A stretch of DNA of 49,671 nucleotides. Origin: an uncultured Myxococcales bacterium. GTDB taxonomy: Bacteria; Myxococcota_A; Bradymonadia; UBA7976; VGTA01. The DNA lies in NCBI GenBank assembly GCA_937146725.1, contig CAKZRU010000187.1:1-49671 (forward strand), given 5' to 3'. The position numbers and the translations under genes were made by a program. Below the pieces are notes generated by a model that was not told the origin of the DNA, did not search any database, and saw only the letters and a list, made by a program, of their open reading frames with translations. Positions 16,265-25,035 of this stretch are shown here, in pieces. How positions within the stretch are numbered: position 1 is the first letter of the stretch; each line of letters starts with the position of its first letter.

Positions 16265-17260
16265 TTATTGATCAGCAAAGCGTCCTGATAACGAGTAAAC
16301 AACAGCAAAATATGGAATTGCTCGATTCATTTCTTGGCCATTACGATACGCATGATCAAGATGCCACTGGGATAATACAATCAGTGCATGGCGTTTTTTG
16401 GCCTCTAGCCCTTGCTCTGTAAGAGGTGCTTTAAACTTCCATGCAAAGAGTAAACCCAATCTTTGGATATCATAAATCTGCTTGGAGATTTCTGCGTCCA
16501 AGTCTTGGGCAAAGCTTTTCGCAAAGGTATAGCGTCCACCCAAAACCCAAGCTTGATTGCTCTTGGTATACAAAAGATCGGTGTCATTTTGATAAACAAG
16601 CCCCTGAAGTGGAGTCACTAGGTCCAAAGTTTGATCATAAAATAGATCTTTTTGGGTGCTTCCTTCATCTCCGCTTAAGTCAAAATAGCGAAAAAGGTTT
16701 GTCGTTCTAATTGCGATTGGGCCAACTTTGGCTTGTAACCGTGCTTGCAAACTCGACTGCCACCCTTGAGTGATAATATGCCCGGTTGTGGCACGATCAT
16801 TAATTGTCGACTTAACCGCAGCTTGTGTACCCGCTGTATAATAGCCTGGTAGGTCGGCTGCAGTGGTGAGCGACTGAACTCTCGAAAACATACCTTGCAG
16901 TTCTAATACGGCAATCGGTGAGGTTTTAAAAAAGAGTCCTGCCATAGCAAACTGTGGACTCGCTCGGGTAATTAAACCGGCCCACCAATAGCTTTTTCCA
17001 AAAAGAAGATTATCTTCTGGCTTGTTATAAAGCTTTTGCTTGTAGCCCATAAAAAGCTCATTTTGTAGACCCAATGGATTGTATCTAAGCGCAAGCATGT
17101 TGCTATATGCCCACTGACTCTTAGGCATCTTGGCTACGGGCTCAGCATAACTTGTGCTAGATAGCAAAAAAGCCGGACTCATTATGAACAGGCCCATCAA
17201 TAAGATGTGCCCTAATACGCGTTTTGGGTCATTTAAGGATTTAGAATAAGAATTAAACAT
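16265..17260 (-). CDS. Predicted outer-membrane protein of unknown function (331 aa)
   Basis: I do not recognise a family. The N-terminus is a signal peptide (hydrophobic about 16-34, likely cleavage after SYA at about 39). The body alternates short amphipathic stretches rich in Tyr, Phe, Trp and Gly with polar turns, as expected of an outer-membrane beta-barrel. No lipobox or catalytic motif is visible. It lies 104 bases upstream of the protease gene on the same strand and might share its transcript; no clear terminator separates them. The 439-base gap on its other side is divergent. Confidence 0.65.
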   Translation of the reverse strand: MFNSYSKSLNDPKRVLGHILLMGLFIMSPAFLLSSTSYAEPVAKMPKSQWAYSNMLALRYNPLGLQNELFMGYKQKLYNKPEDNLLFGKSYWWAGLITRASPQFAMAGLFFKTSPIAVLELQGMFSRVQSLTTAADLPGYYTAGTQAAVKSTINDRATTGHIITQGWQSSLQARLQAKVGPIAIRTTNLFRYFDLSGDEGSTQKDLFYDQTLDLVTPLQGLVYQNDTDLLYTKSNQAWVLGGRYTFAKSFAQDLDAEISKQIYDIQRLGLLFAWKFKAPLTEQGLEAKKRHALIVLSQWHLDHAYRNGQEMNRAIPYFAVVYSLSGRFADQ

Positions 17261-17699
17261 GTGTCTACTCTCAGCTTATCAATCGCTTCATCATAAGTTT
17301 ATGGTTATTATTAAACATCAAGAATATCAATAAGCTAAGTTGATACGAGATACAAACATTTACAAAGAATAACAATAAAAACTTGTTAATCACTAAAACT
17401 TAAAGAGTTTTGAATACTCATGAGATACAGCTGATCTCAAATTAAGCTTGGTGACTATGGAGCAAGGCATCAGGTTACAAAAGACTTTGCACGACTCTTA
17501 CTTAAAAAACGAACGACTATGAATTGAACATGAATGCTCAAATCATCAAACTATTTTTATACTTGAGCTAATGCCTAAGCATAGTATGGCGACTTCATCT
17601 TATATATGTTACTTTTTTAATGGGTGATCTTATAATTTCGGTAATTTATAAGTTTTGATAAAGCCTTCGTTTTCGCCTATCCAATACAAGTGAACTACT
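17261..17699. other. Divergent intergenic region between two barrel-protein genes
   Basis: This 439-base AT-rich region should hold two divergent promoters. A TATAAT lies near 17630 with only a poor -35 (TTACTT at 16 bases). A small inverted repeat, AAAACT/AGTTTT with a 5-base loop, sits at 17395-17411. I see no gene, tRNA or riboswitch. Confidence 0.35.
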
Positions 17700-18833
17700 A
17701 TGTATCTAACATCAAAATATCTTTTGGTAACTCTATCAGTGCTGACACTATTATTCAGTGGCGGTAATCTACTCTCCACTCATAAACCTTGTCATGCACT
17801 ACCAAGTAGTCCACAAAGTCAATTTTTTAGAGGAGCCCGATGGGCTTTTGACATGGGAAGTCGGGTACAGCTAAACACTGACTCATCTCCATCATCAATG
17901 AGCTTCTTAGGGCTAGACTTTTATTCTGACTTACACTTTGCCGGAAAACACCGTGGAGATATCGTTGCTCAAGTATATACATTTGACATGCGAAACTTAA
18001 GCTCGGATCAGTTTATATCCTCTGCTAGGTTTGACTATGCACCATGTATCATTGCACCCAACCTAATTTTACTTCCTCAAGGTAAGCTTAATCTAAAGTT
18101 TGGCCATATTTGGCATCCTTATGGACTGAGAAATCAAATTAATACCACACAAACTCTACGCCAATTGATTAGTGTAGATAGTATGGGCTTAATGCTAGAT
18201 TGGGGTGCAGAACTTCATGGAGAATTGAATATCTTTAGCTACAACTTAAGCCTTGGTAGTGGAAGTGGAAAGTGGTTTAGTCGAAATAATGATACCTATA
18301 TGGGGGTAATGCGCTTAGGTATCCACGGGGACCACCCTACTTTTTCCTATCTGCCTTTTAAAATAGGTTTATCAACTCTAAAAGCTAGAATACAAAGTGC
18401 TCAAGGTATAATCGAACGTTGGCGAGCTGGTTTAGATGTTCAATATTCAGGACCCATCGGCTTTTTATTTGAGGGGTCTCTAGGTGAAGATTTTAATGCG
18501 ATGGGTAGCAAATATCCACGAGATGCTTTAACGGCGATTGCTGAACTCAATTGGCGATCTATGAATGAACGCTGGATGCTATATTTTCAACAACGTTATG
18601 TTTCCTATGATCTACAAACTGAAGCAGGCGTTATGCAAAGCAGCCTAAACGATATGACACAAGCACAGTCCAACTCACCAAGTGTATCTACTTTAGACCT
18701 TCCTCAAAAACACAGTAGCACTTTGGGGCTACTCTACTCACCCTTGAATTCACTTTTTCTAGCCGCAGAACTTGTGGCAGATTATGAAAAAAGCAATATG
18801 ACGCCCCGTATACAAGCGAGATACCGATGGTAA
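17700..18833 (+). CDS. Predicted outer-membrane beta-barrel protein (377 aa)
   Basis: The protein has a signal peptide (hydrophobic about 8-25, likely cleavage after CHA near 36) and a body of alternating hydrophobic and polar residues with many aromatic girdle residues. It ends in the aromatic tripeptide YRW, the usual C-terminal signal for outer-membrane insertion. The pattern resembles porin-like barrels but I cannot assign a family. The stop codon overlaps the next gene's ATG by 7 bases (18827-18833), so the two are probably co-translated. Confidence 0.68.
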   Translation: MYLTSKYLLVTLSVLTLLFSGGNLLSTHKPCHALPSSPQSQFFRGARWAFDMGSRVQLNTDSSPSSMSFLGLDFYSDLHFAGKHRGDIVAQVYTFDMRNLSSDQFISSARFDYAPCIIAPNLILLPQGKLNLKFGHIWHPYGLRNQINTTQTLRQLISVDSMGLMLDWGAELHGELNIFSYNLSLGSGSGKWFSRNNDTYMGVMRLGIHGDHPTFSYLPFKIGLSTLKARIQSAQGIIERWRAGLDVQYSGPIGFLFEGSLGEDFNAMGSKYPRDALTAIAELNWRSMNERWMLYFQQRYVSYDLQTEAGVMQSSLNDMTQAQSNSPSVSTLDLPQKHSSTLGLLYSPLNSLFLAAELVADYEKSNMTPRIQARYRW

Positions 18834-19510
18834 TCAATCAAATTAAGTTAACCAAGTACATACGATCCGCCCCTAAGCTTAAAAGTAAACTGTATCTAGG
18901 CTTACCTATGCTCATCGTTTTAGGTCTGCTATGTATACCTAGCTTAAACTCTGAAGTCCATGCTCAGGCTTTTTGTGCTTTACGCCAACCCCATCGTGCA
19001 CAACAGCGCTTATTTCCAGAGTCTGACTCTTTGGAAACCTATACTAACGAAGTCACTGATGAACATAGAGCTCAAGTTAAAAAAGAATTGAGCTTTACCA
19101 TACACTCAGCAGAGTTAGGGTTACATACCCTATATGCAGTATTTAAGGGAGAAGGAGACCAAAAAAAACATATTGGTTACATACATGTACGTTCAGAAGA
19201 AGGCGAATGGGGCTTAATTGAAATCACATGGGCTTTAAGCCCAGACTTACAAGTCAGAGATTTTACTTTTCAGCGTTGTCGTGATGCAGGACGCCAAGAA
19301 GTACAACAAGATCACTTTAAGTCTTTTTTAAGAAATAAATCATCAAAAGAACTGAGAGCTGTCCTTACACCGGAGGGAAATGCTCTGAAAATACCAATTA
19401 AAGAATTATCGGATGATGCTCAAGCTCTCGCTTATCTCTTGATTCGCTCAGCTTTAAAAACGATCGCAGTCACCCGAGCTGTTTGGCACCCGGTTATCCC
19501 TACACCATAA
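18827..19510 (+). CDS. Secreted protein with weak FMN-binding-domain resemblance (227 aa)
   Basis: A basic N-terminus and one hydrophobic segment (about 23-41) ending VHAQA suggest export. The middle (about 85-165) runs GYIHVRSEEGEWGLIEITWA, then a beta strand and a charged CRDAGRQE segment ending in FKSFLRNKS, which resembles the shape of FMN-binding (RnfG/NqrC-type) domains. I do not find the Ser/Thr flavinylation motif of that family, so the resemblance is tentative. The gene overlaps the barrel gene upstream by 7 bases and is followed 80 bases later by the cyclase gene in the same direction, suggesting one operon. Confidence 0.6.
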   Translation: MVINQIKLTKYIRSAPKLKSKLYLGLPMLIVLGLLCIPSLNSEVHAQAFCALRQPHRAQQRLFPESDSLETYTNEVTDEHRAQVKKELSFTIHSAELGLHTLYAVFKGEGDQKKHIGYIHVRSEEGEWGLIEITWALSPDLQVRDFTFQRCRDAGRQEVQQDHFKSFLRNKSSKELRAVLTPEGNALKIPIKELSDDAQALAYLLIRSALKTIAVTRAVWHPVIPTP

Positions 19511-19582
19511 TCATCCATGATCGCCTTTTTCTTCTTTTACTACTGCAAAACGACTTTTCTTTCAGTTTCTTTACTTACAACA

Positions 19583-19589
19583 GAGGAAA
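19583..19589 (+). promoter_or_regulatory. Ribosome site choosing the cyclase start at 19591
   Basis: GAGGAAA sits directly before the ATG at 19591. The longer frame opening at 19483 would add 36 residues overlapping the previous gene and has no such site. Confidence 0.65.
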
Positions 19590-19590
19590 C

Positions 19591-21279
19591 ATGCGTCTAA
19601 GAACTTATTTAATTTTACTGATTATTGTGGTCGCTTTGGGTGCTTTTACCCTAGTGGGTGGACTCAATTATGCTTTTCAAAATCTTGAAAGAGAAAGGGA
19701 GCATCAAATCCAAAGCAGTAAAGCTGTAGATCGCTTAGCCTATGTTAAAGAAGACATTGGACGCTTAACCGTTCTAGGAGATCTGATCTTTGGATCAAAT
19801 CAAGGACTCAATTCCTATCTTGCCCAGCCGGCTCTTTCTCAGCTTTTACAAATCAAAGACAAGCTCAATGAACTCAGTCAATATATCACATTAAATGCAG
19901 AACAAATTGAAGAGTTTAATCAGGATATAGAAAACCTCCAGAGTTTATTTAGCTCTATCCACAAGGGAAAAGCCCCTGAAGATGCTTATGACCAATACGA
20001 TCAACGATCTTTTAAAGTAATCAGTTCCTTTAGGTCTTTGTTTAAATCTTCTCAAGCCTTAGCTTCACGGGACTCTCGTAATTTAGAAAAACAAAAAAAT
20101 AATCTAAATACTTTAGCTTGGATCCTCTCCTTAGCATATTTATCGCTCATCATATTATTAACTTGGTGGAGTAATCGGTCCATTTCTAAACCGGTGGTCA
20201 GTTTATCTCAATCGGCGACCAAAGCTCTAGATGATACCACTCCCTTTCCCTTGAATACTTCCGGCCCCGTTGAGTTTAAATCTCTTGCGGCCATTCTTTA
20301 TCGCTTAATCAACCAGCTTGAGACAGAAGTTAGTAAAAAGACTATTGATTTAGAGCAGGAGAACAAAGAACGTCGTGCGGCTGAAACACAATTAAGAATT
20401 CTAAACGAAAGACAAAAAGCACTGGTAGAAGCTTCTGTACGTTTTGTACCACGTCCATTCCTAGAGTTTCTAGGTCGCTCTGACCTAACCTTAGTTGAGC
20501 GAGGAGACTCTATTCGTCAACATTTGGGCATATTATTTAGCGACTTACGTGGCTTCACCTCTTTGGCTGAAACACGTGAAGCACAAGAGATTTTCGATCT
20601 ACTCAACCGCTATCTTGATACAGTTGTGCCGGCGATTCACAACAATTATGGTTTTGTTGATAAATACATTGGCGATGCCATCATGGCTTTATTTCCTAAT
20701 CAAGCAGAGCGAGCAGTACAAGCCGGTATAGATATGTTTCATGAACTTTATGCCTTTGTCGAAAAAACAAAAGTGCCATTAAAAATGGGGATTGGTATTC
20801 ATTGGGGTGAAGTGGTGCTCGGTACTTTGGGGTCAAAAGAGCGTTGGGAAAGTACTGTTATAGGAGATACAGTAAACTTGGCAGCTCGTCTTGAAGGCAT
20901 GACTAAGGCTTATGATTGCCCATTGATTATCAGTGAGGCTTTGGTAAATGCCCTTCCAGAAACTCATACCTTTGACTTACGTCCTTTAGACTTAGTACGT
21001 GTAAAAGGTCGTAGTACACCGGTGACCATTTATGAAGTCATCAATGCACATCCGGTTGAAGAACAAAGTGGTCGCATCAGTTCTTTAGAACTCAGTTTGA
21101 ACGGTTTTGAATGTTATCGTCGAGGTGAGTTCACCGAAGCAATTAAGATTTTTAGCACTATGAAAAAGCAAAATGCTTATGACCCACTCCCAAATATCTT
21201 TCTAAAACGTTGTAAAGAACTTGCACAGAGTCGCCTCGATCCTGAATGGAGCGGAGTATACAATCATACTAGTAAGTAA
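19591..21279 (+). CDS. Membrane-bound class III adenylate/guanylate cyclase
   Basis: It makes a cyclic nucleotide second messenger, most likely cAMP. From 19591 the product is 562 residues: transmembrane helix 1 (about 6-27), an extracytoplasmic helical sensor region (about 30-172), helix 2 (about 174-193), a HAMP-like linker and coiled coil (about 195-285), and a class III catalytic domain (about 305-490). Metal-binding aspartates are Asp318 (FSDLRGFTSL) and Asp362 (DKYIGDAIMALF). Lys358 and the GDTVNLAARL segment, with Asn429 and Arg433, fit an active adenylate cyclase. A short TPR-like helix pair closes the protein. The ligand is unknown; co-location with envelope proteins suggests an envelope signal. 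Confidence 0.92.
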   Translation: MRLRTYLILLIIVVALGAFTLVGGLNYAFQNLEREREHQIQSSKAVDRLAYVKEDIGRLTVLGDLIFGSNQGLNSYLAQPALSQLLQIKDKLNELSQYITLNAEQIEEFNQDIENLQSLFSSIHKGKAPEDAYDQYDQRSFKVISSFRSLFKSSQALASRDSRNLEKQKNNLNTLAWILSLAYLSLIILLTWWSNRSISKPVVSLSQSATKALDDTTPFPLNTSGPVEFKSLAAILYRLINQLETEVSKKTIDLEQENKERRAAETQLRILNERQKALVEASVRFVPRPFLEFLGRSDLTLVERGDSIRQHLGILFSDLRGFTSLAETREAQEIFDLLNRYLDTVVPAIHNNYGFVDKYIGDAIMALFPNQAERAVQAGIDMFHELYAFVEKTKVPLKMGIGIHWGEVVLGTLGSKERWESTVIGDTVNLAARLEGMTKAYDCPLIISEALVNALPETHTFDLRPLDLVRVKGRSTPVTIYEVINAHPVEEQSGRISSLELSLNGFECYRRGEFTEAIKIFSTMKKQNAYDPLPNIFLKRCKELAQSRLDPEWSGVYNHTSK

Positions 21280-21395
21280 TTTAACGCAATCACTGCACCC
21301 ACTCAGGAAAAGCTAATAAAATTAAATCCTTGCATTGCATATAAGGCAAATATCTCTCAGTAAGAAGAAAGCGATTACTCAAAAAGAAGCTACTC

Positions 21396-23624
21396 TTAAA
21401 ATGGAGTTAAATGCTCACAGCGCTTGAGTAGATCTTGATAGGTCAGCTTAAGACAAAACGGTGGTAAACTGGGATTTGCAGTGCCACCTGTTTCTAACCA
21501 GTGAAGAGTTAAACTACGCGCCTCACTTGATAAAGGCAGATTCATTAAAGACTTGGCCCAAGCTAAGGCTAAATCTTCATTACGATGGCTCAAGGTATCA
21601 TGAATTAACTGGATTAAGCGCTCATTTGTTTCAGTCTCTAGCCCTTTGGGTACGGTGACTAAACGATAAATCTGACCCCCAAAAGGACTGACTTGTATAC
21701 CGAGTTTAAGAAGCTCATCATGCTTAGCTAAAACATCTTTTTCTTCTTGAGAACTTAAAGATAACTGTACAGCTTGAGATAAATGATGTGCTTGGCTTTG
21801 TTCACTGAGTACATGCACTCTTGCAGTTGGTAAATGTACCATAAGAAGCCCATCGGCTGCTTCTTGTATCCACCATTCATCAGCACGGCCTACCGACCTT
21901 AATGCCTGTCGAGCGTTTGAGTCATGCAACTCATGTAGACTTGGTAACTTGGGTCTAAACTCAGGCTCGCTCGCTAGCTGTTGTGGAAAGGCCATCCCAG
22001 AAATGGACTGAACTTGGTGCTGCTCTGAGGCCCCTAAACTTGGCAGACTGATCTGACTTGAGTCCGTTAAATGATCTTGGCTCGCTAAATGGTCTTGCAT
22101 AGTGTCAGCATCTATCGGCGTAGCTCTTTCAGCATCACTGACTTGTATATCTTCGCTTGCTTTAGCTTTAGCACCTTCTTTCCAAGCCTCTAAGTCAGCT
22201 TGACTCACCCGTTCTACATCATGTCGTCCGCTTGCTGGTTCAGCTTGGGCCTTAGTTTTTTTACTCTGTTTAAAAGCATCTTTGGTCTGATGTGTATCCT
22301 GTTTAGGCTCTAGTCTCTGATCGGGCTCTAAGCTCAAATCTTCACCATGTAAGTGCTGTCGTAAGCGGGCCTGTATCCTTGCTCGATGCGCTTCAAGCGC
22401 TTCATTTATCTGTGGGCTGACTGGAGAGCTTTCTTGTGCTTGTATCTGTGAGCTTGCTTGAGGGCTTGAATCTATCGAGGATGTAGATCCTTGATGATCA
22501 ACAAGCCTTTGTTCGCTAAGATCAAGTGCCGTTTGATCAACAACCTGTTCTCGCCAAGAGCTTGCTCGCTCTTCAAAGACCATGTTATTCATCGTAGCTT
22601 TAACCGCTTTGGTAAGCACATCGAGTAGAGCTTCTTCATTGACAAAGCGCACTTGGGTTTTGGCCGGATGCACATTCACATCAACCAATGAAGGATGAAT
22701 ATCCAAGTTAAGTAGGTAAAAGGGATAGCGACCTCGAGATAATTTTTGGCCAAAGGCTCGTTGAATTGCGCCCAAGAATAAACGATCTTTCACAAAGCGA
22801 CCATTGATAAAAGTATAGGCATGTCGATGAGCACTAAAATTAAGGCTTGGATGCGAAACAAAGCCACTTAATCGGATAGGACCGCTCCAAGCCACCGGAC
22901 AAAGATGATCGGCCACCCGAGCACCAAATAAGACTCTAATTCGATCAAGCAATGAGGCATGTGTGGGTAAGTCAAAGCTCACATGGCCATCCTTAATAAA
23001 CCTAAAAGCGACATGAGGATAAGCAAGGGCCTGTCTTTGTACACCCTCGTGAATGATGCCAGATTCGGTTTGGGGACTTTTCAAAAACTTACGTCTTGCC
23101 GGTACATTAAAGAACAGATCTTCTACACGGACTTCGGTACCCACTCGACCAGCGCTTTCTGATATTTGTGGATTTTGACCACCCTCCACCTTAATCAAGG
23201 TCGCCGTTTGGTTCTCTTGATTACGTGTTAATAGATGAAAACGGCTCACCGAGGCAATCGAAGGTAAGGCCTCACCTCTAAAGCCTAAGGTACTGATTTC
23301 ATTTAAGTCATCAACCTCATGGATTTTACTGGTCGCATGTCTTTCTAAGGCAAGCAAAGCATCACTTTTACTCATCCCATGACCATTATCACTCACTCGC
23401 ATTAAGCTTCGCCCCCCCTCGCGAATCTCAATGGTCAGTTCTGTACTGCCTGCGTCCAAGGCATTTTCTAAAAGTTCTTTAATGGCGCTCGCAGGTCGCT
23501 CAACCACTTCACCTGCTGCAATCTGATTGGCTAAAATAGGATCAAGAATCCTTACCGGACGAGCTTGACGTGAAGAATGTGAAGGATGATCTTGCGTTGA
23601 ATTAGACATTGAATAAGCCATCAT
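21396..23624 (-). CDS. mutL: DNA mismatch repair protein MutL
   Basis: MutL links MutS mismatch recognition to strand removal. The 742-residue protein has a GHKL ATPase N-terminus: catalytic Glu50 and Asn54 in KELLENALDAG, DNGHGM, and TLGFRGEALPSIASV, followed by the MutL-specific FINGRFVKDR and DVNVHPAKTQVRF. A long Gln/Ser/Asp-rich linker (about 350-550) follows. The C-terminal dimerisation domain lacks the DQHAxxExxxxE metal site of nicking MutL proteins (MVHLPTARVHVL occupies that place). The start overlaps the upstream stop as ATGA, with no ribosome site of its own, so translation is coupled to the PEGA-like gene. Confidence 0.96.
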   Translation of the reverse strand: MMAYSMSNSTQDHPSHSSRQARPVRILDPILANQIAAGEVVERPASAIKELLENALDAGSTELTIEIREGGRSLMRVSDNGHGMSKSDALLALERHATSKIHEVDDLNEISTLGFRGEALPSIASVSRFHLLTRNQENQTATLIKVEGGQNPQISESAGRVGTEVRVEDLFFNVPARRKFLKSPQTESGIIHEGVQRQALAYPHVAFRFIKDGHVSFDLPTHASLLDRIRVLFGARVADHLCPVAWSGPIRLSGFVSHPSLNFSAHRHAYTFINGRFVKDRLFLGAIQRAFGQKLSRGRYPFYLLNLDIHPSLVDVNVHPAKTQVRFVNEEALLDVLTKAVKATMNNMVFEERASSWREQVVDQTALDLSEQRLVDHQGSTSSIDSSPQASSQIQAQESSPVSPQINEALEAHRARIQARLRQHLHGEDLSLEPDQRLEPKQDTHQTKDAFKQSKKTKAQAEPASGRHDVERVSQADLEAWKEGAKAKASEDIQVSDAERATPIDADTMQDHLASQDHLTDSSQISLPSLGASEQHQVQSISGMAFPQQLASEPEFRPKLPSLHELHDSNARQALRSVGRADEWWIQEAADGLLMVHLPTARVHVLSEQSQAHHLSQAVQLSLSSQEEKDVLAKHDELLKLGIQVSPFGGQIYRLVTVPKGLETETNERLIQLIHDTLSHRNEDLALAWAKSLMNLPLSSEARSLTLHWLETGGTANPSLPPFCLKLTYQDLLKRCEHLTPF

Positions 23625-24037
23625 TGAGTTAAAGGAGAAAACGTAGGTGTAACCGTAGCTTTACTTATTGAAATCAAAGCGGTTTTACTACGTATCGGAC
23701 GCTGAGGATGAATGAGTACTTCCATGTATAAAGGTGCAAAGCCTTTGGCGATAAACTTAAGGCGATGCTCACCTTTGGGGAGTAAAATCATATTTCGAGG
23801 ATAATCTGAGTAGCGACCAATATAACGATCATTTAAATAGATCCGAGTTGACTGAGGACCCTGAGGAAGTTCTAAAAAACCTTGATGAGGGGGAGCGGGT
23901 GGCGGTTCATTGCCCTGTCCGTCAATCCGCTGAACGACACCTCCTCCACAGGCAAAAGTACTGAGTAGACTTGCTAGGCATAAACCAAAGACCATGAATC
24001 GGGTTTTGAGTTTATTCGTTTGTCCTGCACACCTCAT
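23621..24037 (-). CDS. Small lipoprotein with PEGA-like domain
   Basis: From the ATG at 24037 the product is 138 residues: a signal peptide with lipobox STFAC followed by Gly-Gly-Gly, a Pro-rich linker, then a PEGA-like beta domain (about 52-115) of the form IYLNDRYIGRYSDYP...LPKGEHRLKFIAKGFAP. PEGA domains are surface-layer or carbohydrate-associated beta modules. I prefer 24037 because it gives a 4-base ATGA overlap with the upstream gene; an in-frame ATG at 24055 would add six residues. The same kind of overlap joins it to mutL. Confidence 0.72.
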   Translation of the reverse strand: MRCAGQTNKLKTRFMVFGLCLASLLSTFACGGGVVQRIDGQGNEPPPAPPHQGFLELPQGPQSTRIYLNDRYIGRYSDYPRNMILLPKGEHRLKFIAKGFAPLYMEVLIHPQRPIRSKTALISISKATVTPTFSPLTQ

Positions 24038-24957
24038 GGTTGAACCCATATCCATAGCTCAAGCTCGTGACCGGCATCGATCAGTTTTTTTAGCTTTGCT
24101 TGTTCAAAAGGACTCAATAACTCTAGTTTTTCTCCCTGTTGACTACAGCGAGCCATACCTAAATCATGAGCGAAGTTAGTTCTAGAATATAAAGCTTTAT
24201 AAGACAGATTAGGCTGCTTCCAAAACCAGCGTACAGCTATCCATTGAGCTGATAAATCTTGCTTTGATTGAGTAGTTCTTAAGGTGGGAAAGGGCGTTAA
24301 ACACCTTACATCAAAAGCTTTTGTGCTTGGGCTTAAGCTTAGCTTGACGATTTGCCTTGAACCCTGTTGTAGCTTTTTTTCTAATCCACGAAGCCAGGCA
24401 CCCGCGTGTTGGGTTAATTCAATTTGGAATTCGGCAAGAATCTGCTCATCTTTGAGTCGTTGGTTGGTATATTTGGACTTTACTTCATTCAACCCCGCAA
24501 TAGAGCAGGCTTCATATACCTCAAAGCGGATTGTCGAAGAAAGATGTATGCTCCCATCACTCATCCAATGAGGACTTTGGCTTTGAAACAGTTGAGAACG
24601 CTTAGTCCAATGACAACGACTAAGTTCCAAATGATCCTTATATAGTTCAGTGCTTAAGCGCTCTAGTTTTTGCCCGGCTCTCTTAATAGCAAGACTTTCT
24701 AAATCATGCTCACCCCAGCCTCCTGTGGGCGAGAGAATCGCATGGGTACCAACCGCTAAAGTATTTATAGTACGACGACTGAAATTCACCTGCCCTAACT
24801 CATAACCTACTTCAATTTGGGCATCTGAATCACTCCCAATTAAGTGTTCAATTTCATAAAGACTATATCCCGCTTTAGCATACTCTTTTTGCTTTTGGGC
24901 AAAGGCCTTGATGCTAGCGGTTTGTATAAACAATAAACAGACTAATAACTTAAACAA
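24034..24957 (-). CDS. Secreted protein of unknown function (307 aa)
   Basis: I do not recognise this protein. It begins with a signal peptide (hydrophobic about 2-18, likely cleavage after AFA) and has no lipobox. The body is mixed alpha/beta with three scattered cysteines, and ends in the hydrophobic ELELWIWVQP. The only N-terminal start is a TTG at 24957 without a clear ribosome site, so the start is uncertain. It is the first gene of a minus-strand operon with the PEGA-like lipoprotein and mutL. A 20-base direct repeat lies just upstream. Confidence 0.62.
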   Translation of the reverse strand: MFKLLVCLLFIQTASIKAFAQKQKEYAKAGYSLYEIEHLIGSDSDAQIEVGYELGQVNFSRRTINTLAVGTHAILSPTGGWGEHDLESLAIKRAGQKLERLSTELYKDHLELSRCHWTKRSQLFQSQSPHWMSDGSIHLSSTIRFEVYEACSIAGLNEVKSKYTNQRLKDEQILAEFQIELTQHAGAWLRGLEKKLQQGSRQIVKLSLSPSTKAFDVRCLTPFPTLRTTQSKQDLSAQWIAVRWFWKQPNLSYKALYSRTNFAHDLGMARCSQQGEKLELLSPFEQAKLKKLIDAGHELELWIWVQP

Positions 24958-24962
24958 AGCAA

Positions 24963-25002
24963 CTAGACCAAATACTAAACAGCTAGATCAAATACTAAAC
25001 GG
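24963..25002. repeat. 20-bp direct repeat upstream of the mutL operon
   Basis: Two adjacent 20-base copies (CTAGACCAAATACTAAACAG and CTAGATCAAATACTAAACGG) match at 18 of 20 positions. They begin 6 bases before the first gene of the operon and end 33 bases from the GGDEF gene's stop. Period 20 is close to two helical turns, as for tandem regulator sites. Confidence 0.75.
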
Positions 25003-25035
25003 CGCATAAACTAGAAAGATGCATCAAAAACAAAG

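Noticed and set aside
17395..17411. Small inverted repeat as a terminator
   Set aside because: It lies in a divergent promoter region, far from any gene end, with only a six-base AT-rich stem.
19483..19590. Longer N-terminus for the cyclase
   Set aside because: It overlaps the preceding gene and lacks a ribosome site, while GAGGAAA precedes the ATG at 19591.
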